Part shown: piece by piece, positions 10,118-19,437 of the stretch | How the letters are laid out: the number at the start of each line of letters is the position of its first letter | Numbering within the stretch: position 1 is the first letter of the stretch | Source of the DNA: Siphonobacter sp. BAB-5405 | Lineage (GTDB): Bacteria; Bacteroidota; Bacteroidia; Cytophagales; Spirosomataceae | NCBI RefSeq assembly: GCF_002872335.1 | Contig: NZ_NJAG01000007.1 | Span: 124,001-188,000 of the forward strand | Direction of reading: 5' to 3' | DNA: 64,000 bases | Notes under the pieces: generated by a model | What the model was told of the DNA's origin: nothing | What the model saw: the letters and a program-made list of their open reading frames with translations, nothing else | Databases searched by the model: none | Made by a program: the position numbers and the translations under genes

Positions 10118-10963
10118 CTATTCAAACACTTTCAAAAACGTCACAATAAACGGAGCGGACAGTAACAGACCGTCGAACCGATCCAGAAAGCCCCCGTGAC
10201 CGGGAATGACCGAACCCGAATCTTTAATCTGAATGCTTCGCTTAAACAGGGATTCGACCAGATCGCCGTAGGTACCCGCCACCACGATTACACCCGCAAT
10301 CCAGTACCATTGCCAGGGGTTAAGGTCGGTATAGGTTTGTGAAAGGATGAATGCGACCAGCATGGCCGTAATCGCTCCTCCCAGACTACCCTCCCAGGAT
10401 TTTTTGGGTGATACGCGTTCAAAAAGCTTGGTACGGCCGAATTTGGTCCCGGCGAAATACGCTCCTGAATCACTGGCCCAGAGTAAAAACAGACATCCCA
10501 GTACCCGCTCGTAACTGTACACCCCCCCTAGCAGAGCAATCACGGTAATCAAAGCAAAAGGCAGGGCTACGTAGATGATACCCAGAAAGGTATACGCAAT
10601 ATTGGTAAAGGGCTTTGCCTCGTTTTTCTTATACAGCTTGATGAAGAAGATGAGCGTAAAGAGCGGAGAAAGTAGAAAGTACAGCTCAAAATCCAGGTAA
10701 TGTTTTTCGATCAGAAAGGTCAGGATATTCATGAAGACCCCGACGCCGGTTCCGTAGTACTTGAGCGGAGTAATGTCATCGAGACCTACGAGCCGGTAAA
10801 ATTCCAGCTGACTCAAACCGCCAATGGTTGCAAACAAAACCAGGTAGGTCCACTCGCTCCAGTACAGACAAAAAATCATCAAAGCCGCTCCAATGACCGC
10901 CGCAATGACCCGTTGTCCTAAATTTGAATAACTACTCAGCCTGGTCTGTATTCTTTTCCTCAT
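10118..10963 (-). CDS. cdsA: Phosphatidate cytidylyltransferase (CDP-diacylglycerol synthase)
   Basis: An integral membrane enzyme of 281 residues that converts phosphatidic acid and CTP to CDP-diacylglycerol, the precursor of all phospholipid head groups. Seven to eight hydrophobic segments are visible. The C-terminal CdsA signature is present: SDSGAYFAGTKFGRTKL, SPKKSWEG, then GDLVESLFKR and PGHGGFLDRFDG. The start at 10963 (MRKRIQ) is preferred. It overlaps the end of the DUF2007 gene by about 32 bases, so the two genes are translationally linked. Its product feeds PssA at 30447. Confidence 0.93.
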   Translation of the reverse strand: MRKRIQTRLSSYSNLGQRVIAAVIGAALMIFCLYWSEWTYLVLFATIGGLSQLEFYRLVGLDDITPLKYYGTGVGVFMNILTFLIEKHYLDFELYFLLSPLFTLIFFIKLYKKNEAKPFTNIAYTFLGIIYVALPFALITVIALLGGVYSYERVLGCLFLLWASDSGAYFAGTKFGRTKLFERVSPKKSWEGSLGGAITAMLVAFILSQTYTDLNPWQWYWIAGVIVVAGTYGDLVESLFKRSIQIKDSGSVIPGHGGFLDRFDGLLLSAPFIVTFLKVFE

Positions 10964-11153
10964 GTTGAATGATAAATTCGGCAAAAGCCGCGTCTTTAAC
11001 CGGAACGTGCAACTCGCAGTGTCCAAACAAATACGAGCGATCCTGTTTGCTCAGTACGACCCCCTCAATTTGGTATTCATCCAATAGCCAACCTTTGACG
11101 AGTTCCACTCGCCAGGGCATATAGGACTCGTATATCTTAACCCAGCCTTCCAC
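10932..11153 (-). CDS. DUF2007 small protein
   Basis: A 73-residue cytosolic protein of the DUF2007 ('putative signal transducing protein') family, recognised by the layout YESYMPWRVELVKGWLLDEYQIEGVVLSKQD and the V-P-V-x-D-A-x-x-A-x-x-I C-terminal helix. It sits between a CPBP protease gene and cdsA on the same strand and overlaps cdsA. The family's role is unproven. Confidence 0.85.
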   Translation of the reverse strand: MEGWVKIYESYMPWRVELVKGWLLDEYQIEGVVLSKQDRSYLFGHCELHVPVKDAAFAEFIIQHEEKNTDQAE

Positions 11154-11330
11154 GATTCGTTGGTTTATAACGGTTGTTAACGCTGATTTTTGAAAGTTGT
11201 TTTGGTTAGGGTTACGCAGAAATCAGCCAACGCTCCTATTAATGACGGCGACCGTTGTGTTTCTCTATTCTGGCAAAAATACTACAGCTTTCAGGGCTTC
11301 CCGGTTTTGAACGCAATTTGTTTGAATAAA

Positions 11331-12248
11331 TTACGACTGAGGTATCGCCCCCTGACTGCGTTGATAGATCAGCCGCAGTACCCCGATCGTCAGTGCGGCC
11401 GACACCAAGGCGTACGGCAAGGGCATGGCTTCGTTGCTTTCCACGTCCAGCTCGGTGATCTGCCGATGCCGCAGGTAAATCATCACGACGACAAAACCAT
11501 TATTGACAAAGTGGGCGAAAATGGGTACCCAGAGGTTTCGCGTCCAGACGTACAGGTAGCCAAATAAAGCTCCCAGAATCATGCGGGGGAAAAAGCCCAT
11601 AAATTGCACGTGGTACGCACTGAAAATAGCCGCCGACAACCATACTGCCACGTGTGAACTTCCCCACCAGCGTTCGAACAACCGTTGCAGCGTGGCCCGA
11701 AACAGTAACTCTTCTCCCAAGGCTGGAATCAGGCCAATGACCAGTAAACCGAGCATAAAATGGCCGAAGCTAGGAAACTGTGTCAGGAATTTTGTCAGGG
11801 TTTCCAGTTGTTTTTCGCTATCTACCATCCACTGCGGCAAGGGTAAAAGCTGGTTCCATTCAAAAATCAGACTATTCAAAGGAATGTATCCAATGACGAG
11901 TACTAGGATCATGGCCCAGATCAGCGGATCGGTCGAACCTTTTTCTACGAAAACGATGTTGCGTTTTTCAGTCAGGTACCAAAACAGATACGCCGTAAGG
12001 ATAAAACTGAAAACGGACGTGATGGCCTGCATCAGCATCGTGGCCAGCCAGCTGTGGGGATAATCCTGCGGATGAGCGATAAAATCGGCAGCCCCGGCAG
12101 CAAAGTCTGCCCCCGTCAGGAATTTGACCAGGGGATAAACAATCGCTATCTGGGCGATACTGCCTAAAACGACCATCAGGCCGAAAAGGATTAGCAAACT
12201 CGCAAAGGGAGAAAATCGTCGGGTGGGAAGATCAGGCGTTTCGATCAT
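11331..12248 (-). CDS. CPBP-family intramembrane metalloprotease
   Basis: A 305-residue polytopic membrane protein of the CPBP (CAAX protease/Abi, Rce1-like) family. The conserved motifs are present: EELLFR (Glu179, Glu180, Arg184), a His in SAYHVQF (213) and FAHFVNN (His246, Asn250), the metal and catalytic residues of the family. It is first in an operon with DUF2007 and cdsA. Its substrate is unknown; roles in peptide processing or envelope maintenance are inferred from the family only. Confidence 0.88.
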   Translation of the reverse strand: MIETPDLPTRRFSPFASLLILFGLMVVLGSIAQIAIVYPLVKFLTGADFAAGAADFIAHPQDYPHSWLATMLMQAITSVFSFILTAYLFWYLTEKRNIVFVEKGSTDPLIWAMILVLVIGYIPLNSLIFEWNQLLPLPQWMVDSEKQLETLTKFLTQFPSFGHFMLGLLVIGLIPALGEELLFRATLQRLFERWWGSSHVAVWLSAAIFSAYHVQFMGFFPRMILGALFGYLYVWTRNLWVPIFAHFVNNGFVVVMIYLRHRQITELDVESNEAMPLPYALVSAALTIGVLRLIYQRSQGAIPQS

Positions 12249-12439
12249 TTCGATGTAATTTTGTATGCTTCAGTGATTCGTACTGAATTGAATCGTTTAC
12301 TAAACAGGTTTTTTAGAGTGGTTGGTTGTAAAGGTAACGCAGGTTCGGCGGTAAGGCTGGTTATCATACCTGGTCCAGACACAATCGTACCACTGCTTTT
12401 GAGATAGATATTCCCCAACGTTTACTTCGTCACAGTCGA

Positions 12440-13432
12440 ATGGTTAAGATTAAAGATATTGAACTAGGTGATTTTCCGTTGTTACTGGCTCCCATGGAAG
12501 ACGTCAGTGATCCTCCCTTTCGGGCTGTTTGTAAGGCCGGTGGAGCGGACTTGATGTATACGGAATTCGTATCCAGTGAAGGCCTGATTCGTGACGCCGT
12601 CAAGAGTCGGCAGAAACTTGACATTTTTGAGTACGAACGGCCCATCGGTATTCAGCTCTTCGGTTCGGACATCGAAACGATGGCGGAGTGTACGAAAATC
12701 GCTACGGCCGTTTCGCCCGATCTGATCGACATCAATTATGGCTGTCCGGTCAAACAGGTGGCTTGCCGGGGTGCCGGTGCTGCCTTGTTGCAGGACATTC
12801 CTAAAATGGTCGCCATGACCGAAGCCGTGGTTAAAGCCACGCACTTACCCGTGACGGTAAAAACTCGTCTGGGCTGGGACGACTCCACCAAGAATATCGA
12901 AGATGTAGCCGAACGCTTGCAGGACATCGGTATTCAGGCCCTAACGGTCCACGGACGTACCCGCGTGCAAATGTACAAGGGAGAAGCGGATTGGACACTG
13001 ATTGGCAGAATCAAAGAAAATTCCCGCATCCGGATTCCGATTTTCGGGAACGGCGATATTACTACGCCCGAAAAGGCTTTGGAGTACCGGAATCGCTACG
13101 GCGTTGACGGTATCATGATTGGTCGGGCCAGCATCGGTTATCCCTGGATTTTCAATGAAATCAAACATTTCCTGAAGACAGGTACTTTTTTAACGCCCCC
13201 AACCATTGCGGACCGTGTGGCCGTATGCCGGCAGCATCTGGAATTTTCCATTCGCTGGAAAGGTGAAAAACTGGGTGTACTGGAAATGCGGCGGCACTAC
13301 GCCAGTTATTTCAAAGGCATGGATGGAGCCAAATCCTTCCGGAACCGATTGGTACAGGCGGATACGTTTGCGGAAGTCGAAGAAATTCTGCAGGAGATCA
13401 GTGCTACGTATAGCCTGGAGGCTAGTTATTAA
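12440..13432 (+). CDS. tRNA-dihydrouridine synthase (DusB-like)
   Basis: A 330-residue FMN enzyme that reduces uridine to dihydrouridine in the tRNA D-loop. It has a TIM barrel with LAPMEDVSDPPFR, the active-site Cys102 in NYGCPVKQVACRGAGAALL, the HGRTR motif and the phosphate-binding GNGDI and GVDGIMIGRA segments, followed by the helical C-terminal domain. ATG 12440 follows a 190-base divergent gap from the CPBP gene. Length and motifs fit DusB well. Confidence 0.93.
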   Translation: MVKIKDIELGDFPLLLAPMEDVSDPPFRAVCKAGGADLMYTEFVSSEGLIRDAVKSRQKLDIFEYERPIGIQLFGSDIETMAECTKIATAVSPDLIDINYGCPVKQVACRGAGAALLQDIPKMVAMTEAVVKATHLPVTVKTRLGWDDSTKNIEDVAERLQDIGIQALTVHGRTRVQMYKGEADWTLIGRIKENSRIRIPIFGNGDITTPEKALEYRNRYGVDGIMIGRASIGYPWIFNEIKHFLKTGTFLTPPTIADRVAVCRQHLEFSIRWKGEKLGVLEMRRHYASYFKGMDGAKSFRNRLVQADTFAEVEEILQEISATYSLEASY

Positions 13433-13634
13433 TTGATCGTTATTAGTTAGTAGTTGTTGGTTGTTAGGCATTGGGGAGGAGTGGTAGGGTTGGATTTACT
13501 AGTAACCAGGAACTACTAACTAGCAACCGCTACTTTTCTGGTTGGCGTTTGTGCCAGGTTGTTTAGGGTTGGATTCATAAGAAGTCAATCACTAAAAACC
13601 AGCAACGAACAACCATCCCTTTCTTCCCCCATGT
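13433..13634. repeat. Gap with GTTG/CAAC self-complementary low-complexity sequence
   Basis: The left part is rich in GTTAG/GTTG words and the right part in CTAAC/CAAC words; for example AGTTAGTAGTT at 13445-13455 is complementary to 13511-13521. It resembles the GTTTGA/TCAAAC gaps in design. No gene is seen. Confidence 0.45.
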
Positions 13635-14534
13635 ATGAATCAGAAATCTACTCCAGCCATGGCCTGGATCATCCTGATGGGACTTGCTCTTACCTGGGGC
13701 AGTTCCTTCATTTTGATGAAACAGGCCCTGCATACGTTTTCCGGCGTACAGATTGCTTCGTTCCGTCTGCTGGCGGCCGGAGCTTTTTTTGTACCCATCT
13801 TACTCTCACAGATCAATAACCTGCCCACGCTTCGTCAGTGGTTCTGGGGATTTGTTTGCGGGATGGTCGGCAGTTTTTTGCCGGCGTACCTGTTTTCCTA
13901 CGCGGTCATGCACATGAACAGCTCACTGGTCGGCATCCTGAATGCCTTTACGCCGCTGTTTGTACTGATTATTGGCGTACTCTTTTTCAGGCAGAAAATC
14001 AATAAACGACAATTAATTGGCCTGGCTTTAGGGCTCATGGGCTGTATTCTCATTACACTCAGTGGTACCCAGGGAAGTCTTTCGTTTAATTCGTACTCGT
14101 TGCTGGTTATATTGGCCACGATCCTGTACGGTATCAACCCGCACTTGTTAAAAACCCATCTTTCGGGCGTAAAACCCTTCATCCTGACGGGACTCACCTT
14201 CGTTACCATCGCTCCGATTGCCATGGCCTTTCTGCTGCAAACCGATTTTGTGGCCCGCTTTAGTATGGAAGGAGCGGGTTGGTCGTTTGCCGCGGCGGTA
14301 ACGCTGGGTCTGGTCGGCTCGGGCATTGCCATGATTTTCTATAATCAGTTGTTACAGATGACCGGACCGGTATTTGTCAGTTCCGTTACCTACCTGATTC
14401 CCATCATTGCTGTGGCCTGGGGTGTACTTGACCACGAACAGGTACAGTTTCAGCATTTCATTGGCATGGGGATTATTCTGATTGGGGTATATCTGGTTAA
14501 TGCTACGACTAAGCCAAAGGGAGTTGATAGTTGA
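13635..14534 (+). CDS. EamA-family (DMT) transporter
   Basis: A 299-residue inner-membrane permease with ten hydrophobic helices in two EamA repeats. The first starts WGSSFILMKQAL and the second covers ITGL-like segments from about residue 155. The family exports metabolites such as amino acids or purines. The last three codons and the stop lie inside a 7-bp tandem repeat array, so the C-terminus can change with copy number. Substrate unknown. Confidence 0.88.
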   Translation: MNQKSTPAMAWIILMGLALTWGSSFILMKQALHTFSGVQIASFRLLAAGAFFVPILLSQINNLPTLRQWFWGFVCGMVGSFLPAYLFSYAVMHMNSSLVGILNAFTPLFVLIIGVLFFRQKINKRQLIGLALGLMGCILITLSGTQGSLSFNSYSLLVILATILYGINPHLLKTHLSGVKPFILTGLTFVTIAPIAMAFLLQTDFVARFSMEGAGWSFAAAVTLGLVGSGIAMIFYNQLLQMTGPVFVSSVTYLIPIIAVAWGVLDHEQVQFQHFIGMGIILIGVYLVNATTKPKGVDS

Positions 14535-14600
14535 TAGTTGATAGTTGATAGTTGATAGTTGATAGTTGATAGTTGATAGTTGATAGTTGATAGTTGATAG
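14524..14600 (+). repeat. Tandem repeat, 11 copies of TTGATAG
   Basis: Exactly 77 bases made of the heptamer TTGATAG repeated eleven times without error. The array starts inside the last codons of the EamA gene and supplies its stop codon. Such arrays vary by slippage. Confidence 0.95.
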
Positions 14601-14672
14601 TTTTACAAATTATATTTCTTTTCAACAAATCAACTTCTTGTTTTTCAGGATGTCCATGGGTGGTACCCATGG

Positions 14673-14756
14673 CTAAGTACATGGAACCCCTGCGGGGTTG
14701 GTAGACTACTAACCCCGCAGGGGTTCCATGTACTTAGCCCCGTATGAAATGCGGGG
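14673..14756. repeat. 27-bp perfect inverted repeat containing 46-bp element copy 2
   Basis: Arm 14673-14699 is the exact reverse complement of 14711-14737, with an 11-base spacer. Bases 14711-14756 read on the minus strand match the 46-bp element at 9896-9941 in length and both hairpins. A further palindrome, CCATGGGTGGTACCCATGG, sits just left at 14654-14672. The remaining gap to pyrH (14757-14950) shows nothing else. Confidence 0.85.
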
Positions 14757-14951
14757 AAAGTTTTTTAGGTAGCATCGTAGCTACTAAGACACCTCTTCCA
14801 AATATGTCCTTTTACAATACACTGTGCTCAGGCTAAAATAAAGTCAGTTTCTTACCCTTCGCCTCGACAAATTTCTGTTCGGAAAGGCCTGATAACCACT
14901 ATAAAATCCAGTCCGTCTTTCGGTTTTCCTCAAAGAAAAGTCTTCGGGCAG

Positions 14952-14983
14952 TTGCCATTCTCCCAGCCGTCGCCTTAACTTAG
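14952..14983 (+). promoter_or_regulatory. Bacteroidota-type promoter of pyrH
   Basis: TTG at 14952-14954, a 21-base spacer and TAACTTAG at 14976-14983 fit the Bacteroidota -33/-7 pattern, 20 bases before the pyrH start. Confidence 0.5.
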
Positions 14984-15002
14984 CGACCCAAAAACTGCCT
15001 AT

Positions 15003-15722
15003 ATGGAAACGCCGAAGTACAAGCGAATTTTACTGAAACTAAGTGGAGAGGCTCTCAGCGGGGAAAAGAAATCGGATAAAATCATCGATTCTTCCATTCT
15101 CGAACAGTATGCCAAAGAAGTAAAACGCGTTGCAGATCTCGGTGTTCAGGTAGCGATCGTGGTAGGAGGCGGAAATATTTTCCGGGGGAAAGAACTCGAA
15201 GCAACCGGTCTGGATCGGGTACAGGGCGATTACATGGGCATGCTCGCCACCGTAATCAACGGGATGGCTGTTCAGGCAGCCCTCGAGAAAGAAGGGCTCT
15301 TTACGCGATTGATGTCAGCGGTGAAAATGGAGCAAATCTGCGAACCGCTTATTCGTCGCCGGGCGATGCGTCACCTGGAGAAAGGCCGGATCGTTATTTT
15401 TGGTGCGGGTACCGGTAACCCTTACTTTACGACCGACTCAGCGGCCAGCCTCAGGGCCATTGAAACCAAAGCCGATGTGGTTCTGAAAGGTACTCGCGTG
15501 GATGGCGTCTATACGGCAGATCCCGAAAAAGATCCAACAGCAACCCGGTACACCAGTGTTTCGTTCGACGAAGTCATCGCCAAAGATCTCAAAGTGATGG
15601 ATCTGGCTGCTTTTGCTCTTTGCCGGGAAAACAAATTACCGATCGTTGTATTCGACATGAACAAGCCCGGAAACCTGCTAAACCTGGTGATGGGTCACGA
15701 AGTGGGTACACTTATTTCCTAA
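15003..15722 (+). CDS. pyrH: UMP kinase
   Basis: A hexameric cytosolic kinase of 239 residues that phosphorylates UMP to UDP with ATP in pyrimidine synthesis. The amino-acid-kinase fold is clear: [31 protein letters not shown] and [13 protein letters not shown] are all present, and the length is typical. It is followed by frr, the usual pairing in bacteria, though here a 125-base repeat-like gap separates them. Confidence 0.97.
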   Translation: METPKYKRILLKLSGEALSGEKKSDKIIDSSILEQYAKEVKRVADLGVQVAIVVGGGNIFRGKELEATGLDRVQGDYMGMLATVINGMAVQAALEKEGLFTRLMSAVKMEQICEPLIRRRAMRHLEKGRIVIFGAGTGNPYFTTDSAASLRAIETKADVVLKGTRVDGVYTADPEKDPTATRYTSVSFDEVIAKDLKVMDLAAFALCRENKLPIVVFDMNKPGNLLNLVMGHEVGTLIS

Positions 15723-15734
15723 TGAATCGGTAAG

Positions 15735-15840
15735 TTATCAGGTTTGATCCCGTTTGAAATCGTTTGATTCCCGATCGGCTCGATCCAACGTTTCAATCCT
15801 TTCAAACCATTCAAACCACATTAAACTTCACACTTATTAT
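15735..15840. repeat. GTTTGA/TCAAAC self-complementary element between pyrH and frr
   Basis: GTTTGA words cluster on the left (15741-15772) and TCAAAC words on the right (about 15800-15820). The design is the same as at 5908-6066 and 29565-29768. Confidence 0.5.
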
Positions 15841-15847
15841 CTCCGCA

Positions 15848-16408
15848 ATGGACGAAATAGAGTTTTATCTCGAAGCTGCGAAAGAAACAATGGAAGGGGC
15901 TATCAAGCACCTGAACATTGAATTAAGTAAAATCCGGGCTGGAAAAGCATCGCCTGCCATGCTCGAAGGTGTCATGGTCGAATACTACGGCGTGCCGAGT
16001 CCGCTACAAAACGTAGCCTCGATCACGACGCCCGACGCCCGTACCATTAGCGTAAAGCCTTTCGAAAGGAAGATGGTAAACGATATCGACCGGGCCATTC
16101 GCAATTCAAACCTCGGTTTTTCACCGGCGAATGACGGTGAAGTACTTCGCATCAGCATTCCTCCCCTAACGGAAGAACGCCGCCGTGACCTGGTAAAACG
16201 CGTAAAAGCAGAAATCGAAACGGCTAAAATCAATATTCGCAACGCCCGTCAGGATGCCAACAACAGCATCAAAAAACTGACGAAAGAAGGCGTCTCCGAA
16301 GATGAAGTAAAACAGGGTGAAGAACGCGTTCAGAAACTGACGGATCAGTACATTATAAAAATTGATCAGGTCTTTACCGCGAAGGAAACTGACATCATGT
16401 CCGTTTAA
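15848..16408 (+). CDS. frr: Ribosome recycling factor
   Basis: A 186-residue factor that, with EF-G, splits post-termination ribosomes. The sequence matches along its length: the central LSKIRAGKASPAMLEGVMVEYYG, the TTPDARTISVKPFE hinge and the C-terminal three-helix bundle with SEDEVKQGEERVQKLTDQYI. ATG 15848 gives the normal length; a longer upstream reading runs into the repeat gap and is rejected. A terminator follows. Confidence 0.97.
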   Translation: MDEIEFYLEAAKETMEGAIKHLNIELSKIRAGKASPAMLEGVMVEYYGVPSPLQNVASITTPDARTISVKPFERKMVNDIDRAIRNSNLGFSPANDGEVLRISIPPLTEERRRDLVKRVKAEIETAKINIRNARQDANNSIKKLTKEGVSEDEVKQGEERVQKLTDQYIIKIDQVFTAKETDIMSV

Positions 16409-16431
16409 GCTTCATTTTACCGCATTTATCA

Positions 16432-16464
16432 AAAGTCCTGCCCGAACCGGCAGGACTTTTTGTT
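16432..16464 (+). terminator. Rho-independent terminator after frr
   Basis: Stem AAAGTCCTGCC against GGCAGGACTTT with loop CGAACC, followed by T-rich sequence. Confidence 0.9.
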
Positions 16465-16633
16465 TATTCGCCCACCCTCCCAACCTATTACGTCCCTGAA
16501 GGCTCTATTGCAGTAAAGCGACTCAGCCGCCCGTTTCATCCCATTCCCTCACGTTATCTGAAACCTAACGTACTGTTAAAAATAAGTTAATATTTATTTG
16601 GCTGGGTGAGGACAATTATGTGCGGCTTCCAAT

Positions 16634-16641
16634 TACCTTTG
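16634..16641 (+). promoter_or_regulatory. Promoter -7 element of the TetR gene
   Basis: TACCTTTG is a perfect Bacteroidota -7 motif about 25 bases before ATG 16666. It supports that start over upstream ones. No clear -33 TTG is seen. Confidence 0.4.
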
Positions 16642-16665
16642 GACCGAAAAACGATTTTAGTCGAA

Positions 16666-17256
16666 ATGACAGGAACACTGGTAAAAGACGAACAGATCAA
16701 AGAAGCCATTATCCAGGCGGCACAGAAAATCTTTCAGCAGTACGGGTTAACCAAGACCACGATGGAAGATATCGCCAAAGCGATGGGTAAGGGTAAAAGC
16801 ACGCTCTATTACTACTTTTCCAGCAAAGAGGATATTTTCGTTTCGGTCATCAATAAAGAAATCAACGAAGTTTTTGATTCGATGGTGGCGGCCTGCCAGC
16901 AACAGCAATCGGCTCGTACCAAAATAGAAGTAGTCATCAAAACCAAGGTAAAAGCTTTACATAACAAACTGAACCTGTACCGGATCCTTTCGACGGAATT
17001 ACCGTGCAGTCGCGACATGATGGAATCCTGCCGGATTCAGTTTAGCCAACGGGAAATCGATCTGTTTGTAGAAATATTGCAATTCGGCGTCGATCATCAG
17101 GAATTTAATGAATCGATCCAGTCGAATCTTCCTTTTCTGGCTTACGTGGTAGTTTCCGCTTTCCGTGGTTTAGAGTTTGATTTGTTTTTTTCCGATACCG
17201 ACCTGGATGCCAAAATTGATTTACTATTAACGATCCTGGTGAAAGGCCTGCAGTAA
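16666..17256 (+). CDS. TetR/AcrR-family transcriptional regulator
   Basis: A 196-residue dimeric repressor. The N-terminal helix-turn-helix is textbook: IIQAAQKIFQQYGLTKTTMEDIAKAMGKGKSTLYYYFSSKEDIF. The C-terminal half is an all-helical ligand-binding and dimerisation domain with no assignable inducer. ATG 16666 is chosen because a -7 promoter motif lies between it and the earlier in-frame starts. It may control itself or the envelope-glycan genes downstream; this is inferred from position only. Confidence 0.9.
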   Translation: MTGTLVKDEQIKEAIIQAAQKIFQQYGLTKTTMEDIAKAMGKGKSTLYYYFSSKEDIFVSVINKEINEVFDSMVAACQQQQSARTKIEVVIKTKVKALHNKLNLYRILSTELPCSRDMMESCRIQFSQREIDLFVEILQFGVDHQEFNESIQSNLPFLAYVVVSAFRGLEFDLFFSDTDLDAKIDLLLTILVKGLQ

Positions 17257-17432
17257 CCCCCGAAATCTTTTTTAACGTAACCTCACGCGTATTACTCAGT
17301 TATACATACCCCTAGAGTTCCCCTGTTTTGTCCGTCCGCTGCCCAGGGCAGTAGCGGACCAGCCCCAAAGGCCCCCTGATTTCTTTGAGATGGCAGCCGC
17401 CATTTTCGTCGAGTATTTTCCCATTAAAGACC

Positions 17433-17714
17433 ATGAAAACATCCGTGAATCCTCTTATTTCTGCTTTGAAGAAGCTGCTGAAAAAAAGCTTCTATGTCTA
17501 TTCTTCCGTTCGCCTGAATCATTCCTTCAAAAAAGACTACGGTCTGACTTACCAGGAGTTGTGTGAACTCACCAACGAGCTTGAATACCTAACGGGTCAG
17601 GAACTCTCCGAACCTTCGCTGCGTAGCATCGATACCGTAGGTGATTTGATCAATGCGTTTCGAAGTGCTCCCATCCCGCTTCCAGCGACGGCTCTTTCGG
17701 CTACTTTGCGATAA
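17433..17714 (+). CDS. Hypothetical small protein
   Basis: A protein of 93 residues with a basic N-terminus (LISALKKLLKKSFYVYSSVRL), then an acidic helical part (YGLTYQELCELTNELEYLTGQEL). I do not recognise a family. It lies 42 bases before the ArnT-like gene on the same strand and may be co-transcribed with it. ATG 17433 is preferred to an upstream start. It could be a small regulatory or membrane-surface protein; no evidence decides. Confidence 0.6.
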   Translation: MKTSVNPLISALKKLLKKSFYVYSSVRLNHSFKKDYGLTYQELCELTNELEYLTGQELSEPSLRSIDTVGDLINAFRSAPIPLPATALSATLR

Positions 17715-17756
17715 TATGTTCTGGACTGGCAGCCTAGGCTGCACGGGTTTACAGCT

Positions 17757-19355
17757 ATGAAATCGTTAACACGATCCGAATCTCTGTTACTACTCGGGCT
17801 GTTCATTTTCCTGTTTTTTTCGCTGGGAACTTCACAACTCATGTTGTATTCCCTCGACGAAGCAAAGAACGCCGAGTGTGCTCGCGAGATGTACGAACGA
17901 CAGGATTGGGTCGTACCCACCTTCAACGGACAGCTTCGCACCGATAAACCGCCCCTGCACTACTGGGTGATGATGGGGAGCTACGCTCTGTTTGGCGTTA
18001 GTGAATTTTCGGCCCGGCTGGGTTCCATCCTTTGCGGCATGGGTACCATTCTGCTGATTTTCGCTTTTGCCTGGCGTAACTTCAATCCCCGGGTCGCCTG
18101 GATTTCAGCGTTAGTATTACTGGCTTCCCTGCACGTTGGGGTCCAGTTTCGCATGGCCGTACCCGATCCGTACCTCGTTTTTTTCCTGACCCTGGCCTGG
18201 GTATCGTTCTACGGCTGGTACCAGCAACGGCAAAAAACGCTCAATCTGGCGATTTTCTATACGTCGCTGGGCATGGGTGTACTGGCCAAAGGACCCGTGG
18301 CTCTGGTACTCATCTTTACAGCGATTGGCCTGTTTCTGCTTTTTCAGGGGACTTTCAGAAAAGCGTTTCGATTAGGGTTAGTACCTGGCTTAGTCTGGAC
18401 GCTGCTCCTGGCCTTACCCTGGTACCTGCGTGTACACGAAGCTACCTCGGGTGCCTGGACCGAAGGATTTTTTCTAAAGCACAACCTCGAACGCTTTCAA
18501 GCCCCCATGGAAGGGCATGGCGGATTTTTCCTGATTACCCCCTTATACGTATTGATTGGACTATTACCTTTTTCGATCTTTATTCCGCAGGCCTTCGTAC
18601 GGGCCTGGAAACACCGTAAGGAAGTACCAGTACTGGCTTTGGGACTTAGTATCGCCATCGTTGTTATTGGATTTTTCAGCTTTTCGGGGACGAAGCTTTT
18701 CAACTATACCGTTCCGAGTTATCCCTTCGTGGCGGTACTGATCGCGGCCTTTCTGGATTCGGTGCTTGATCAGGAAATGGCCTGGAAAAAACTGCGGCCT
18801 TCGCTCATTACTTACGGCGTACTGGCAGCTTTACTCCCCATAGCCTTTTATCTGGGTTTACGGCTTGATCCGGTGGTGTCACACCTGGCGGGCTGGGCGA
18901 TTATCTTTCTGACCTTTCCCCTCGGAGCGGCAGCGGCCTGGTGCCGATTCCGGCACGGCGAATTCAGCCGTACGATGCTGGCATTGGCGGGATCGTTTGT
19001 AGTGACCGCCGTACTGTTTTTCCAGCTGGCCTACCCGATCATTGATCGCGAGAACCCGGTTAATCAAACCATTAGTTCGATCAATCCGGAAGAAAAAGTC
19101 ATCGCTTATAAGCAGTTCAATCCGGCGTATGTTTTTTACCTGAATCGATCGGTGGATGTAGTGAATACACCGGAAGCGTTGGCGGAAGTTTTACGGGCGG
19201 AAGGTTCTGTAGTCGTTATTTCACGGACGGAATTTCTGCCCGAATTATCGACCTTTTCCCAACTGAAAGAACTAACCCGAAAGCGGGATCTTTTTGAAAC
19301 ACCTACGACCATTTTGTTTCGAAAAACGCCGTCTCCGTTACCGCGTTCTTTGTAA
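17757..19355 (+). CDS. ArnT/PMT-type glycosyltransferase (GT83-like)
   Basis: A 532-residue inner-membrane enzyme that moves a sugar from a polyprenyl-phosphate donor to an envelope acceptor. The N-terminal periplasmic-loop signature is clear: YSLDEAKNAECAREMYE with the catalytic-type Asp-Glu, then TFNGQLRTDKPPLHYW. About ten to twelve transmembrane helices follow, including VLAKGPVAL, and the protein ends in a small soluble domain. With the epimerase, GtrB-like, YbhN-like and second ArnT-like genes it forms a lipid-linked sugar cluster. Lipid A or another glycan may be the acceptor. Confidence 0.88.
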   Translation: MKSLTRSESLLLLGLFIFLFFSLGTSQLMLYSLDEAKNAECAREMYERQDWVVPTFNGQLRTDKPPLHYWVMMGSYALFGVSEFSARLGSILCGMGTILLIFAFAWRNFNPRVAWISALVLLASLHVGVQFRMAVPDPYLVFFLTLAWVSFYGWYQQRQKTLNLAIFYTSLGMGVLAKGPVALVLIFTAIGLFLLFQGTFRKAFRLGLVPGLVWTLLLALPWYLRVHEATSGAWTEGFFLKHNLERFQAPMEGHGGFFLITPLYVLIGLLPFSIFIPQAFVRAWKHRKEVPVLALGLSIAIVVIGFFSFSGTKLFNYTVPSYPFVAVLIAAFLDSVLDQEMAWKKLRPSLITYGVLAALLPIAFYLGLRLDPVVSHLAGWAIIFLTFPLGAAAAWCRFRHGEFSRTMLALAGSFVVTAVLFFQLAYPIIDRENPVNQTISSINPEEKVIAYKQFNPAYVFYLNRSVDVVNTPEALAEVLRAEGSVVVISRTEFLPELSTFSQLKELTRKRDLFETPTTILFRKTPSPLPRSL

Positions 19356-19437
19356 GCGTTTCCCGTATTGGTCCCATTTTTTCGCCTAAAAACAAGGCTC
19401 TTTTAAAGGTTTTGTCCAATTTAGTAGCTATAAAACG

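Noticed and set aside
14524-14600. Tandem heptamers as a CRISPR array
   Set aside because: Units are 7 bp with no spacers and no cas genes nearby.
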